Assembly (NCBI GenBank): GCA_025201375.1
Contig: JAIWZP010000042.1
Location: 205,616 to 269,615, forward strand
Origin: Gongronella butleri
Lineage: Eukaryota > Mucoromycota > Mucoromycetes > Mucorales > Cunninghamellaceae
Reading direction: 5' to 3'
Length of the DNA: 64,000 bases
Below are positions 34,712 to 47,087 of this stretch, piece after piece. The notes below the pieces were generated by a model that saw only the letters and a list, made by a program, of their open reading frames with translations, made no database searches and was not told where the DNA came from. Each line of letters starts with the position of its first letter. Within the stretch, counting starts at the first letter, position 1. Position numbers and translations under genes: made by a program.

Positions 34712-35699
34712 ATGCTTGATCATCCTCTTCTTATACCTGGGATCGCGCTGTCGATCGTGGCCGTCCTTATCTTTGGTAAAAGGCAGAAAACAGCAAGAAA
34801 CGCGTGAACCCACGGCTTATGAGCCTGTTTTTGTTTATTAGTCGTCTTGACACTGACCAAGAAGCCAGCAAAGAACCTTGTGCTTGTGCTTGGAACGACC
34901 GACGCTGGCAAAACGTGCCTCTTCACCTTGGTATTGCCCTCTCACCTTTTTGCCCCTTTTGACGCGTGCAAGCACATTCTCACGCTTTTTCTCTATTTGT
35001 TAGCTGCGGTATGGCCAGATACGGCCGACGGTGACATCTATGAAAGAAAACGAAGGAGCGCTTGTGCTGGACAACAAGGTAAGAAACAAAAATGGCATGC
35101 TTACCCCTTGCAATCTGTACAATTCGCACAATTGGCGGCTAAATGGGCTCATTTTTTCATGTGTTATTAATTAGACGCTGGAGGTGGTAGATATCCCTGG
35201 TCATGAGCGGTTACGCTCGCGGTACACGGACTTTCTCAATGTGGCGCGCTGCATTGTGTTTGTGGTCGACAGCACCACCGTGCATCGCAACGTGCGCCCT
35301 GTGGCCGAATACCTGTACCACCTGTTGGCGAACCCCATTGTCCAGGCGCAAAAGATCCCCCTCCTCATCGTGTGCAACAAACAGGACATGATCACCGCCC
35401 TGCCAAAGATCAAGGTCCAAAATTTGATCGAATCTGAGATGTAAAGCACCAAATCAGCCGCATTCTATGGTACTGACGCGCTTTTTTATCCCTTTTCCTC
35501 ACTTAGCAACCGACTGCGTTCGACGAGAACCGCCGGTGTTGAGAAGCAAGGCACCGACGAGCAAGAGGCATACCTTGGCTACGAGGGCGAGGCCTTTGTG
35601 TTTGACCACGTGGACAATGTGGTGGACTTTGCCGAGGCCTCCATTTTCACCAAAAAGATCGACGACATCACTCAATGGATCCAAAACCCTGGGCATTAG
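34712..35699 (+). CDS. Signal recognition particle receptor subunit beta
   Basis: ER membrane GTPase that anchors the SRP receptor alpha subunit during co-translational targeting. Exons 34712-34775, 34842-34930, 35004-35078, 35175-35440 and 35507-35699 give 228 residues. One N-terminal membrane helix (PLLIPGIALSIVAVLIFVV) is followed by an Arf-like GTPase: P-loop GTTDAGKT (residues 39-46), switch I/effector RPTVTSMKENEGA, switch II DIPGHERLR, and NKQD for guanine recognition. The C terminus (FVFDHVDNVVDFAEASI) matches the SRbeta family. The third exon is 75 bases and carries the RYGQIRPTVTS block. AATAAA lies at 35722-35727. Confidence 0.9.
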
Positions 35700-37894
35700 C
35701 TTCAATTTCGCATCTGTAGTAAATAAAATAGGGAAAAAGCGAACGACGCGCTCCAATCCAACGCGTGCGCCCATGGGCATGATGCACGCACCGTGAATCT
35801 GGGGACGTGGTATCAGCTGCGCAGAACGGAAATCAATCGTGAGAGCCAGGAGCAAATGGCACTGTACAAAATGAAATGTCTTTTTAAAAAAATCACGTTT
35901 CTCAGGATACAAAGCTGAACAAATGATTAAAAATTGCCCTTCATCCACCTTAATCGATGGAGAACACTCGTCCGGTTCGAATGAGCCCTTTTCAAGTCAA
36001 TGGGATGTCTGCACCACGAGCAATCGCAACCATTCGAAAATCGTGAAATTTGCCAGGGGCACCCTCGAGGATTTAAAATTCGCAAAATCAAGATGCCTCA
36101 ATCACCTGCTCAATGCATTTCCCAGGAAAGCACCCCAGTTTGACGGTGAAAAAAGCAAAGAAAAAACCGAGGTTGATCAGTCAGTTTTGGAGCAAAATGC
36201 ATTTTGGCAAGGCAGACTTGTCGTTTTAAAATGATTGTAGCGCCATGGAAACACGCCATGAGCGGCTTGAAAACAGCACCACGCGAAAGAAAAGAACCTG
36301 ACGTGTACTCCTGCGTCGGTGATCTCAAGAAATGGTGTGCTGGGACGCGTGCTACACGCGATCAAAGTTGACCCAGCTTCTGGCTCGTTTTCGACGCGTG
36401 ATATTTCGCGCCACAAGCACGGAATGCACCCTTGCCCAGAGCGTGATTCACGCGCCGCGCACGTGGCTTTCCGATGAACCCAGGAGACACGTTCTACGGC
36501 GCGTTCTCGTCAAGAAACACAGCTTTGAAGAAAACACTTCCATCGCGACTGCCAAGGAATTGGGCTAGTTGACCCCTGTTTTTTATGCCAATTTTGCCCT
36601 CAAACCAGGCGAGGCTTCTCTTTTGTGATGATTTGAGGGCAATTGAGAGACATGATTTCAATTTTTTCAGCTGGCTCAGTTTTGTGAAAATTTACAGCTT
36701 TGCCGAGTTTGCCTGTAAAAGCTTTCCATCTGATCCCAAAGATGACACAACATTGTTTGTCGCGGCCAAGACTCGCCGAATCCAAGTTATCTTGGCAAAT
36801 CGGCCGGATCATTTTTTTTGTGACACGCGAGAAGTCAGGGCAAAATGCCTTTTTTATATCAAACTCACCGATATCACAACAGAATCACATCGGGTGGCAT
36901 ATGCACATTCACATTCTTTCCATAGGATGAATCATTGGGAGTCCTGACATGCTATGATTCGTGCTGTCTTTCGCCGAGCAAACGGCCAAAAACGCGCTTT
37001 GATGACGTGATTTCAGCGAGATCTTTTTTTTGAACTTGTCAACACGGCGTCAAATTTGGACCAGATGACAGCCGAGAGAGCAGCTCTTCAATGACCCGTC
37101 TTTATGGTAGTTGGTCAGTGCCATCTTTAGTGTCTTGCACAAAAATGGAGTGAAAGAGCGAGATTTATGCTACGTGCGAGCAAATGGCAAAGGTTGGCAT
37201 GGCGGCTTTTGAGAACAAGCATCGTGCGCCCCTAGTGGATGCAGGGTCGCGATCACGGCGCATGAACCGCAATCAGGGGTGCAAAATAGGCAAGTCGAAA
37301 ACAAATTTCGTTTTTACGCGATGAAATGCGCGCTGTTTTCAAATTCGCCACAATCGGGCGTGGGCGGTGTCCATGCCAAGGGAGCTGAGCAACGAAAAAG
37401 AAAAAAAAGCGTGTTCCAAAGCGTGTTTCCATTCAGAGCTAGAAATCAAGACATTGTGGCGCGCTTTAGGCGGCAGCCACTGCCCATTGAGCGATTAGAC
37501 ACACGCCACTGGATCATGAGGACATGCTTTGAGAAGGATGAGGGCCATTAGGCATTGCCAAGAACCTCCTTTTAGCAAAACTCCAAGGAACATTTGCTTG
37601 TTTGCCAAAGATTGCCGATGGCGGAGTCGGCAACTTCCGAAAGTGCGCGAATTCGCTTGACGCGGCATGCCGCATTGGGCAATTCTTCAATGCGTATGGC
37701 CATGAGCCGCCGACGTGGGTTGCCAAATGGGGCCCAATTGTCCCTACAAATAGGCCCAAAGCGGTGGGAAACAGGCGAATAAAGCTGGGATCACGAATGC
37801 GACCCCGCTTTTTGTCACCACTTTTATCTTCTTTTTTCCCTTGTGTTTCCCCCCTTTCCCTTTTTTTTCTTTCTTTTCTTCAACTTGCACTATT
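35700..37894. other. Gene-free spacer, decayed repeat-like
   Basis: No supported gene. A phrase near 37050 (CAAATTTGGACCAGATGA) matches the B repeats (CAAATTTGGACCAGTTGATG near 9050), so a very decayed B copy is likely. Bases 37800-37890 are the pyrimidine-rich promoter of the P450. Confidence 0.5.
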
Positions 37895-39964
37895 ATGAAC
37901 GTCAACTCACTGGTGCGCGCCTTTGACCGCGTAGCTGTCGAAGAGTTCCTGCAGGGGTACGTGGACAAGTACGTGGTGCCCAAGCTGGGGATCCACACGT
38001 CAGTGCGCCGTTTGCTTGTGACCACGGGCCTGGTGTCGTCTTTTACCTACATTCTTGCCAAATTCGTGATTTATCGTCTTTGGCTGCATCCGACCAACAA
38101 GATTCCTGGCCCACCGGTCGAATGGACGCCCTTTACTGGCAACATGCGTGAAATCATCCGCGAGGAGGTAAAAATCAACAAAGGGGGATCCATTGGGCGT
38201 CCATTGGGCATCATTTAGGCTCATTTTTTTTATTTTTTTATTTTTTGCAAAGAGCGGTGTGCCTCACAAGCGGTGGAGGAAGAAATACGGGCCGATTGTG
38301 TCGTACAAGGGTCCCTGGTACACGAATCGCGTGCTTGTGACGGATGCCAACCTTGTCAAGCAAGTGTTGACGACGAATTCGTACGATTACATCAAGCCTG
38401 AGCAGACGACTGACTTTTTGCGACGCATTCTGGGCAATGGTGTGCTTGTGGCCGAGGGCGACGCGCACAAGCTGCAGCGCAAGATGCTCAATCCCGCTTT
38501 CAGCTTGGCGGCGCTGCGTGGGATGGTGCCCCTGATGACGGTGCCTGGTGTGCGTCTCCGCAACAAGTGGCAAGCCGAACTAAAGGGTAAAAAGGAGCCC
38601 CAGGAAATCGTCGTGTCCGGTGACCTGAGTCTCGCCACATTGGACGTCATTGGCATCACGGCTATGGGCTCCAATTTTGAATCGCTCGACAAGTTTGGCA
38701 CGCCCGATGAAAACAAGATCAGCCGCGCCTACCTCGATATTTTCTCGTCCGACATGTCGTTCTTGCGCATCTTGGGCTTCTTTATACCCGCTGTCAACCG
38801 CCTCCCCACAAAGCGCGCGCTCCAGGTCAAAATGTACCGCCAATGGCTCGACGAAGAGACCCGCAAGCTCGTCGACCAAGGAATTGAGCGATCAAAGGCC
38901 GCAAGCACCGACGCGACACTGAACCAGGAACGCGCGAGGGATCTGCTCGATCTCATGGTCCACTCGGTCGATGAGGCCACCGGCTACTCGATGACCCCGG
39001 AGGATTTGCAAAACCAATGCCTCACTTTCTTGGCTGCAGGGTAAGAAAAATGAAGAAAGAGAAAGAAGGAGGAATTAAAAAGAGGAAAAAAAAAAGAGGG
39101 AAGAAAAGAGGAAAAAAAGAGGAAAAAAGGAAAAAAGGAAAAAAGGAAAATCCAAGAAATTGACGAGACGCGACGCGCTTTTTTTTTTTTTTGCTTTTCT
39201 TTTTTTCCTCTCACTTAGCCATGAAACGACCAGTGTGGCGTTGTCGTGGTGCTTGTGGTTGCTGGCACAGAACACGGAGATTCAGGATGCGCTGCGTGAG
39301 GAGGTGCGGCCTGTGTTTGAAAAAATCAATACGGACCACTCGCTTTACACCAATCCCTTGGACAGCCACCGCGTGCGATCGCAGCAAGAGGCAAATATCC
39401 CCGACTATGACACCATCAACAACCTGCCCTTGCTGAATAATGTGTGCAAAGAGACCCTTCGCCTTATTCCGCCGGTTCCCTTGACGGTGCGTGTCGCCGC
39501 AAAGGACAATGCCCTTGGCAACTATGTCATCCCAAAGGGCACCGTCGTCGCCATCAGCCCCATCTGCAGCCATCATTCGTCCGAAATTTGGGGAGACGAT
39601 GTCATGCAATTCCGCCCCGACCGATGGAACGAGGCCCCTGCCAAAAACGTCTCGCCCTATGAATATATGCCCTTCTTGGCCGGCGTCCGCCAATGCATTG
39701 GTACAGAAAAAAAAAAAAGAAAAAAGAAAAAAAATATCAATGGAATTCATGCCGCTCATACGCGATTTTCTTTTTCTTTTTCTTTTCTTTTTTTACGCGT
39801 CTTTAGGCAATCGCTTTGCTATGATTGAAATGAAGATTTTGCTGGCCCTCCTCGTGATGGATCTAAAGTACACTGAGAAGGAAGGATTCCACCCCGAAAA
39901 GAAGCAACAAGTGACCTTGCGCCCCAAGCCCAACATGACGTTGATGGTGGCCCCTGCTTTTTAG
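37895..39964 (+). CDS. Cytochrome P450 monooxygenase
   Basis: Exons 37895-38167, 38253-39040, 39219-39700 and 39807-39964 give 566 residues. An N-terminal membrane helix (about residues 44-64) and the hinge NKIPGPPVEWTPFTG anchor it in the ER. Catalytic landmarks are the I-helix AGHETTS (from residue 353), the K-helix KETLR (Glu432, Arg435), the PERF-like FRPDRWN, and the heme loop FLAGVRQCIGNRFA with the iron ligand Cys513. It needs a reductase partner. No neighbours suggest a biosynthetic cluster, and the substrate is unknown; the sequence resembles class E fungal P450s of the CYP4/CYP509-like type. Three of four splice sites fall in conserved motifs and restore them exactly. Confidence 0.95.
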
Positions 39965-40375
39965 CTGTGATTGCCCTTGTCTTGTACTATTTTTGAAATA
40001 AAAAAAAAAAACGAAATGGCACGATCATCATGATGTCAGCGTTTCATGGTGCGCTCTTGCAACCCCCCGCGCCCCGGCCCTGCGCAGAAAAAAAAAAAAA
40101 AAAGACAAAAAAAGAGCAAAAAGCAAAAAAACGCATGAATCGACGTCAAGGCGCCGCTTAAGCGCCGCCAATAGACAACGTTGTGGCCCCAAATCTTGAT
40201 GGCAGATCAGCGTGATGCCCGTCGCCAAGGTTTCATGCTAAACAACACGCTTATACTGAAACCAAAGGCAAGGATGAGCATGGCATGGCCCTTGTGCCTA
40301 TAAAAAAAGTAGACCCTTTTGCCCTCGTCGACTTCATTCCAATTTCTTTTTTTTCTTCTTTTCATCCTTCTCATC
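39965..40375. promoter_or_regulatory. Promoter of secreted Ser-rich protein gene with TATA box
   Basis: Contains the P450 AATAAA (39997-40002), an A17-like run near 40087, and a TATAAAA box at 40299-40305, about 70 bases before the next start codon. No gene is seen. Confidence 0.55.
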
Positions 40376-42122
40376 ATGAAATTGTCAGCGTGTATTCTCA
40401 TTGTGACCGCGCTTCTGGTGACACCTCCCGCTCAAGCGTTCCCTTGGCGTCGTCAAGACCAATCTGGTGGCGGCGAGACCCCTAGCAGCTCGGGTGGCAA
40501 CGAGACATCCGCCAGCGCCACGAGCGCGTCGTCAAAGCCCAGCCGCAGCGCCAATGCCACGCAGAGCGGCGGCCATGGCGGCGGCGGACGAAACAACACG
40601 CGTCCCAGCGGCCATCGCCCCTCAAAGTCGGGCCCCACTACTCTGCCCACGGGATTCCCCACTCCTCATGTCAATTTGACCGATTTCAATGGCACCTGTA
40701 AAGAAAAAAAAAGAAAAAAAAGGATAAAAAAAAAAAGCTAAAAATGACCAAAAAAAAAAGAAAAGAAAAAAAGACGCGCGTCTCACGCATAAACGTTGTC
40801 CTAATTAGGGTATCCAATTGCCGTGGAGCAAGACATCTATCATGAACTGCAAAAGGAGGCCAAAAAGGTGAATGCCAGCTGTGATTGCCCTGAATTGGAC
40901 CTTGCGCCCAACAGCCCCGTCTCTTTGAATGCCACGGCAAGCTGCACGCTCAATTCCAAGCATAATTCGTCGACACCCATCTACTCGAGTGGTCTTTTGG
41001 TCCTGCTTCCTCCTGGCAAAAACAACGACAAGCGACGTCGTAATGAAACGGCCTTTGCCGCCCTTTTCTGTAAGATTGGCTTCATTTTACATCCTTTTGG
41101 CAATGGCTGACTTTTTTTTTCTCCCTTGTGACCACACATTTTAGCGCGTCCCTACATTAGCACAAATGATCAAGCCTGGGCAAACGTGAAACAGCTGTTC
41201 AATGCTCATCAAGATTGGAAACAAAAGCCCGGATTCGGCACTGGCGCCAAGGGCACCTTTTATTGGACTTTTTACTCGAGCGGCAACGACTCCAATGCCA
41301 AGGATGTCGCTTTCCTCCGCACTAGTAAGAAAAAAGAACATGCAATGGCCTTCAATTCCTCTTTTTTCAATTTTTCTCACTTTTTTTGTTTTCTTCATGA
41401 AATTAGAGGACATGGTTTCCGCCGATGACAAGACCAATGTGCCTGACATGAATGTGCTGCTTGCCAAGTCGCCTGACGTTGGGGATGATGCCACGTATAA
41501 CAAGATTGCGCCAAAGATCCTCGGCAAGGATTACAAGGATGACTACAAGAAATTGCCAAAATGCAATAGCTCGTCCACGGAAGGCGGTGGTGGTGGTGGT
41601 GGCGGCACTCCCACGTCGTCGGGTGGTGGCTCGGAAGGCAGCGGTACCCCTACAGCCTCTGGTGGTGGTGGTGGCGCGTCGCCCACTGAAAGCGCGTCGG
41701 CCTCTGAAAGCGCGTCTGCTTCTCAAAGCGCGTCTGCTTCTGAAAGCGCGTCAGCTTCTGAATCGGGCCAACCCACTCAAAGCGCGTCCGAGTCGGGCCA
41801 GCCCTCTGAACAGCCCACCGGTGGTGGTGGCGGCGAACAACCCTCGTCCAGCGCGTCGGAATCGAGCCAGCCCACGGAACAGCCCACTGGCGGCGGCGAA
41901 CAGCCCTCGGCAAGCGAGTCGGCCAGCGCCAATCCCACGGAACAGCCCTCGGGTGAGCAACCCTCGGCCAGTGCGACCGAACAACCCTCTGGCGGCGAGC
42001 AACCTTCGGCCAATCCCACGGAACAGCCTACTGGCGGCGAACAGCCTTCAGCCAGCCCAACCGAGCAGCCCTCGGGTGGTGAACAAACATCCTCCTCTGC
42101 TGAAGCTCAGCCGACGCAATAG
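40376..42122 (+). CDS. Secreted Ser/Thr/Pro/Gln-rich protein with repeat tail
   Basis: Exons 40376-40697, 40809-41069, 41145-41324 and 41407-42122 give 492 residues. Signal peptide MKLSACILIVTALLVTPPAQA, then a Gly/Ser/Asn-rich linker (to about 105). A compact middle domain follows (about 108-320) with paired cysteines (SCDCPE, ASCTL) and several NxS/T glycosylation sites. The tail (about 325-490) has imperfect repeats built on SASES, GGGEQPSA and NPTEQPS, probably heavily O-glycosylated. It ends EAQPTQ without a hydrophobic GPI signal, so secretion or non-covalent wall association is more likely. I do not recognise the middle domain. The tail is low complexity and open in all three frames, so shadows there are expected. 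Confidence 0.8.
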
Positions 42123-42453
42123 GATGCGCCACAATCCCTCAAACCTATTTTTGTTCTATGATTTCTTTTAGTATTCTTATGATTATCTTGTCAGTGCCCC
42201 ACTTCTCTGCATTGTGAGCTTCTTGCCCCCTTTGCCTCAGTAATAAGAAATAAAAAATGGCTGTGTGACGCCCCCAAAAATGTCCTGTTGCGTGGTTGCG
42301 TGAGAATCAATGCATCTTTTAAAACGCAATGGCGTGTTCCGATCGATCAGTTTTTTTTTTTTTTTCTATACGCGCACAAGGTTTAAATCTTATCGTTGAA
42401 TTTCAATCTCAGGGGATTCTGTAGCCCACAGAAATAGGAAATTGGGCTGACAG
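42123..42453. other. Intergenic, no supported gene
   Basis: AATAAA for the upstream gene lies near 42246, followed by a T15 run near 42351. Nothing else is seen. Confidence 0.45.
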
Positions 42454-43965
42454 ATGGCGTGCCTCGATGCTTCTCTTTTTCATTTTCTCACAAAAATGAT
42501 CAATTTTCTCAAGGGCCAGCCGTCCCTTGACTTGCTCCCCCTGGAAATGTTTGCCCAGGCAACCACACTTGCTATGGCCGACCCGGACGCACGTGAAGAT
42601 ATGCTGCAGGTACGCAAGTTTTCGCAAAAAAAACGTGAGTTTCACCTTTTTTTTTTTTTCTTAAAAGTATGCCAATGAACTAGGGACTCCCACTTTTCGC
42701 AACAACTTGGCTGCATTCTTGTCAAGAGAGTATGGATCAGCAGTGTCACCGTAAGCGAGCCAGCGGAAAGCCTCAAAATGAGCCCTGGAATGACTAAATT
42801 CCTTGTTTTTCATATAAAAGGTCTCATTTGTGCCCGACGTCCGGTGCGTCATACGGCCTGGAGCATGCCGTCGCCCTGTTGACGCGTCCACAGACGCGCA
42901 CCAAGTATTGCTATTTCCAAGATCCCACCTATTTTCTCGTTTTTGACATTTATCGCGATCTTGGCTTTGAACCGCATCAATTCGTCGGCATCCCAGACAC
43001 AAAGCACCAAGGCCTTGATGTGGACCATTTCGAAAAGACGCTGCAGCAGCATTTCCCGGGCGTGGCGCCCAAATCGCACGATGAAAACGGGGAATGGATC
43101 TACGACGCGGTGCTCTATTGCGTGCCCACACACGCCAATCCCACGGGATCAACACTGCCCGAGGACCAGAGAGAGCGATTGGTCCAGCTCGCGAAAAAAT
43201 ACAACGTGCTCGTCATCTGTGACGACGTGTACGACATTTTGACTTTTGACAAAAAGGACATGCCGCGCCGCGTTGTTGCCTACGACCTCGATGAACACGA
43301 TCCACACCCCGTCGTCATTAGCAATGGCTCGTTTTCCAAGATCCTCGCACCTGGAGCGCGATCAGGCTGGCTTGAGTGCCACCCCAAACTGATCAGTGTC
43401 CTTGGCGAATGGTACGAAACGAAAAAAAAGGATGTTGTACAAGGCAGTTAACATTTTTTTTCTTTTTAGTGGCTCTTTCATCTCCGGTGGATCGTCATCG
43501 AACTACGTGAATCAGCTCATCAATCAAATGATCATTGCGTCGGACAAAAATGTGCAATTGGAGGCGCACATCACGACTCTGCGCGACGAGCTGCATCGTC
43601 GGTTGATGCAAGGCGTTTGGGAACCAATCCAAGAGCAATTGGTGCCGATGGGCTGCGACCCTGGACCTGAGGCGCCGCGCGGCGGCTACTTTGTGTGGCT
43701 GCGCCTGCCCATCGGCGTCACATGCCAACAGGTGCTGGCCGCCGTCAAGACGCTCAAACTTGACATCTCATTTGGGGCAACACATCTCTTCCGTGTGAGC
43801 AGTGTGCATGAAAGCAACAAAAGCAATGGCCATCAGCAGAATGGCAAAGACCAAAAGGAAGTGGACGATACAATCCGACTCTGTTTTGCCCACTACGATG
43901 TCCAGACCTTGCGCAATGGCATCACGCAGCTGGCCACAGCCATAGACGATTGCTTAAAGAAATAA
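42454..43965 (+). CDS. Class I/II PLP aminotransferase (YER152C/2-aminoadipate-type)
   Basis: Exons 42454-42609, 42668-42750, 42821-43411 and 43470-43965 give 441 residues; Met15 (MINFLKGQPS) is an alternative start. The opening INFLKGQPSLDLLP, the CPTSGASYGLEHAVALL block, PTHANPTGSTLP and ICDDVYD (cofactor Asp/Tyr) are fold type I features. SNGSFSKILAPGARSGW holds the Schiff-base lysine, Lys253. The closest named group I recall is yeast YER152C and 2-aminoadipate or kynurenine-type transaminases; amino-acid specificity is inference. A Gln/Asn/Lys-rich insertion (NKSNGHQQNGKDQKEV) precedes the last helix. An AATAAA overlaps the stop region. Confidence 0.88.
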
Positions 43966-43989
43966 ATTTGTATTTTTTTTTGTATTTGT

Positions 43990-44575
43990 ACATTGTAAAA
44001 CTTTCAATGCGGTCTCACCAAAAAACAAGCGCTTTCACCGCGTTTGATCACAGATTCATTTGAGATGACTCGTGCGTCGATGTCGCCCACGCCACCAAAC
44101 ATCATACGGAAAATCAGGGCAAAACGACCCCTGATTGCTATTCTATCTCGCGGAGATCTTACAGTATGATAACGCAATGTCTCCAAAACAGAAGCGTATT
44201 TACTGTACCACCGCCATGGCTGATGATTCATTTGAGATGGACTACAGTAGTGCGTCGGTAAGTTGGGCCGTTGTCGCGTATGCTACCGAAATGGACAAAA
44301 CCTTAACCCCATTTCGCTGGGTGTGTCCTCTGGATTTTGTTCGTCCGGTCCTAAATTTGAACAAGAGCACGATGCACATAAAGCTCCAACAATGTCAAGA
44401 TTTTGCAAAGATCGGATCACTCAGTCCTGAGGATATGTATTTTCATAAAATCAGGCCCAATCGGCCAAACCAGGATCAAAACGACCCCTCAACAAGGCCA
44501 ACTCGCCGAAAACTTGAAGCGATATCCCCAAACCACAAGAGCTTTTACCGCGTTTGACTACATATGTAAAAACCA
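43990..44575. repeat. B repeat, second locus
   Basis: Carries two or three diverged B units, recognised by CAAGCGCTTT.ACCGCGTTTG-type phrases near 44027 and 44540, TTCATTTGAGATG near 44055 and 44228, and ATCGGATCACTCAGTC near 44412. Three TA-NNN-TA heptamers (44160-44166, 44201-44207, 44243-44249) interrupt places where the 8.4 and 8.9 kb units are continuous. Confidence 0.7.
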
Positions 44576-44579
44576 TATT

Positions 44580-46145
44580 ATCATATGCCAGCAAGCCGAG
44601 CTGTCGACAGTTTTGAAAACTTGTCTTTTTTTCATCAAAATCTTTGATCGCGATTATATACTGTATTTTACGAAACCTTGGGGTAACCCCGATATTTATT
44701 GCTAAGTTTTCACGGCACAGACTTCAAGTTTACACCATCTACTGTACGCAAAGTAGGTTTTTGAGTTGAGTTGTGAAGCCTTTTTTTTGTGTCTCCATCG
44801 ATCCCTTCACGTTGTATCATTCATTGTATGTTTATAATATTGGCCTTTAAGTCCATGTTCCAAAACTGACGAGAGGCAGCGGTGGCCCAGCAAAATCTAC
44901 ACATAATTAAATGTGTTACAGTACCGACGCGATGCTTTTTGAAAAACCGTTCAAACCAGGAGTCGACCGAGTCATTGTGCAGATGAATCCAAAAATCTGA
45001 CATTTCTTCCACAAATCCGACACGAGTCTCTCAAAATATTTTGTGGAACGCGGTGAAATGGCACCGATTAAAAGAGACGCACTCGGGTGTATTTCCTGAT
45101 TGTTTGCTTGCCCGATGGATGAACATTGCCCGCTTGCAAAAGTCGATCAAACATTGGGTCAATTTTCAAACTTGCTTTTCTCGACAACTGGAAAAATACA
45201 GTAACTAACGATGCTTTTAACGTGTCAAATGCTGCTGCTGAATCTCCACCGAATGAAACAAGTTTCACGGCAATCTGATCAAAACTGGCTGAGGAAATAC
45301 ACTTTTTCAACAAAAAAATTCAATGACGATTTGCTCGACAACTATCTAGTCAACCCTCGATTTTTATTTCAGATTTAATAAAAAACAGGGAGGCAAAGCA
45401 TCTAATGGGATGACTTGCAGGGCGCTAGCTTGGGGTTTAACTTTTTGTATCGGTTATTTCACTAAATATACAGTAGGCTGCAGCCCACGCAACGCACAAA
45501 AAATGCATGCAAAATACAGTACTGTACCGTACTGTAAAAAAAAAAAATAAAAATTCCATGCAATCCACACACCTTAATTTGGAAGTGTCAAACGTTAAAT
45601 TTTTGCAAAAAAAATCGTGCCCAAAGTAAGCACTTTTCTCAGTCGATCACCGTTCATGCGTCACTCTTTGAGCTTTTTTTCATACTGTATATAGCTTGGG
45701 GCGGCCTGTCATTTTGTCTGTCAATAGCAAATTGTCGGAGTTACCTATTTCGGATGCAATGGTCGCTCGGAGTTCAAAATTGCCCGCTTTTGGGATTTAA
45801 ATGTGTGACCCCTGAATTTTTCAAAAGTGGTCGTAGCGCTTTGGGGGTTTAAGCTTTTTTGTTGCAAATTATGCGCTGAACACGATGCGACTATTTTTGA
45901 GAGGGGCTGACCATGCAGATGGCAACGTGAATGCAAAATAGTAAAAATATCATAGGAGGTTTTTGGCATTTTCTTGTCCAAAAAAAATCGGGCGGATCCG
46001 TCTTGTTGAGCACTGGGCTGTAGTTTACGCCGTGACGCACCTTTCATTTGCGGGCAAGTATGATAGGCTGTAAAAAAATTTCTGGAGGCACAACAAGCTG
46101 CGGAAAAATCGCAAAAAGCATTTTCCAAAGCAAGCACCTGTTTTT
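44580..46145. repeat. Dispersed A repeat, copy 3
   Basis: Follows the B units directly, the same B-then-A order as at the window start. It aligns by eye with copies 1 and 2 and is the most heavily scarred, with more than ten TA-NNN-TA heptamers, including a nested set at 45515-45536. Confidence 0.8.
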
Positions 46146-47087
46146 TATTCTCCGTAGCACTTTGGCATTCGCAGCCTTTTTGTGGCAGATTTTGTGATGA
46201 ATCCGTTGCATTTGCTTTTGAGGGAATCAGCTAAATACCGGTACGTAGATGGCAAGAAAAATGCAAAAGACATGACATTTGGGTTTTTTTGATATTTATT
46301 TCTCGGTCAGCGTTGGCGCGGTACGTATTCTTTACACTCGCGATGGCAGCAAACCGCTCTGTAACATGTCTTTTATTAAAAAGGGAAGGTGACAGGCATT
46401 AAATTGCAGGAGGTGCAAAAAAGAGGCATCGAAAAATCACGAAGGCATTGTTACCGTATCAAAGGCAATCTTTTTTTTTTTTACGCAACGCAGTACTTTC
46501 ATGACTGCAGATTTTTTGCAGCAAATTTTGTGCTGGATTCCATGCAGTTACTTTTGAGCAAGATTGACCAAGTGGATGTCGATCAAATTGCAAAACAGAC
46601 AAATTTGTCGTTTTGGAATTTTCAAGACGCCTGCTCTACGTGCACTGACGGAGAGACGAATCGTGTCTCTTTCCGCACATCGGGCCGCAAGAAATGACGC
46701 ATTGTCATATGCTCACCGTGTTATGCTCTGCCTCAGCAATGACCGCAAAATGCAAACGATCCTTACGCAGAGCATTGGAAACGAAGCCTGCGGATCAGTC
46801 AACCTGTACCTCTGCAGCTCGATTGGCGAAACGTGATGGCATTGCATTGTCTTGTCCGATAACCAGAATATTATATAACGCGGGAAATGTCCTTTCTAGT
46901 CCATGTACGCGTTAAATAAGAAAAACGTGTGCGTCTATTTGCCTGTGATGCCCATTTTCACGGTTTGAAGGGCAGCGGAAAGCTGCGGCGGTCCAAATTG
47001 TGGAGTGTCTTTTGGCCAATATATAATTAGCGCCCAAAAAAGGGCGTTGCTTTTCTTTCTTCTCGCTCCCTTTTTTTTCTTTTAAAG
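46146..47087. repeat. Two further decayed A sub-units, then RhoGEF promoter
   Basis: The segment GTAGCACTTTGGCATTCGCA onward (46154) and the segment near 46488 are diverged tandem echoes of the block at 45835 (GTCGTAGCGCTTTG to GACTATTTTTGAG). A TACCGGTA followed by CGTA lies at about 46239. A TATATAA element sits at 47021-47027, 60 bases before the RhoGEF start. Confidence 0.55.

Noticed and set aside
35940..36010. GGTTCGAAT word resembling a tRNA B box
   Set aside because: No matching A box, acceptor stem or anticodon arm could be folded around it.
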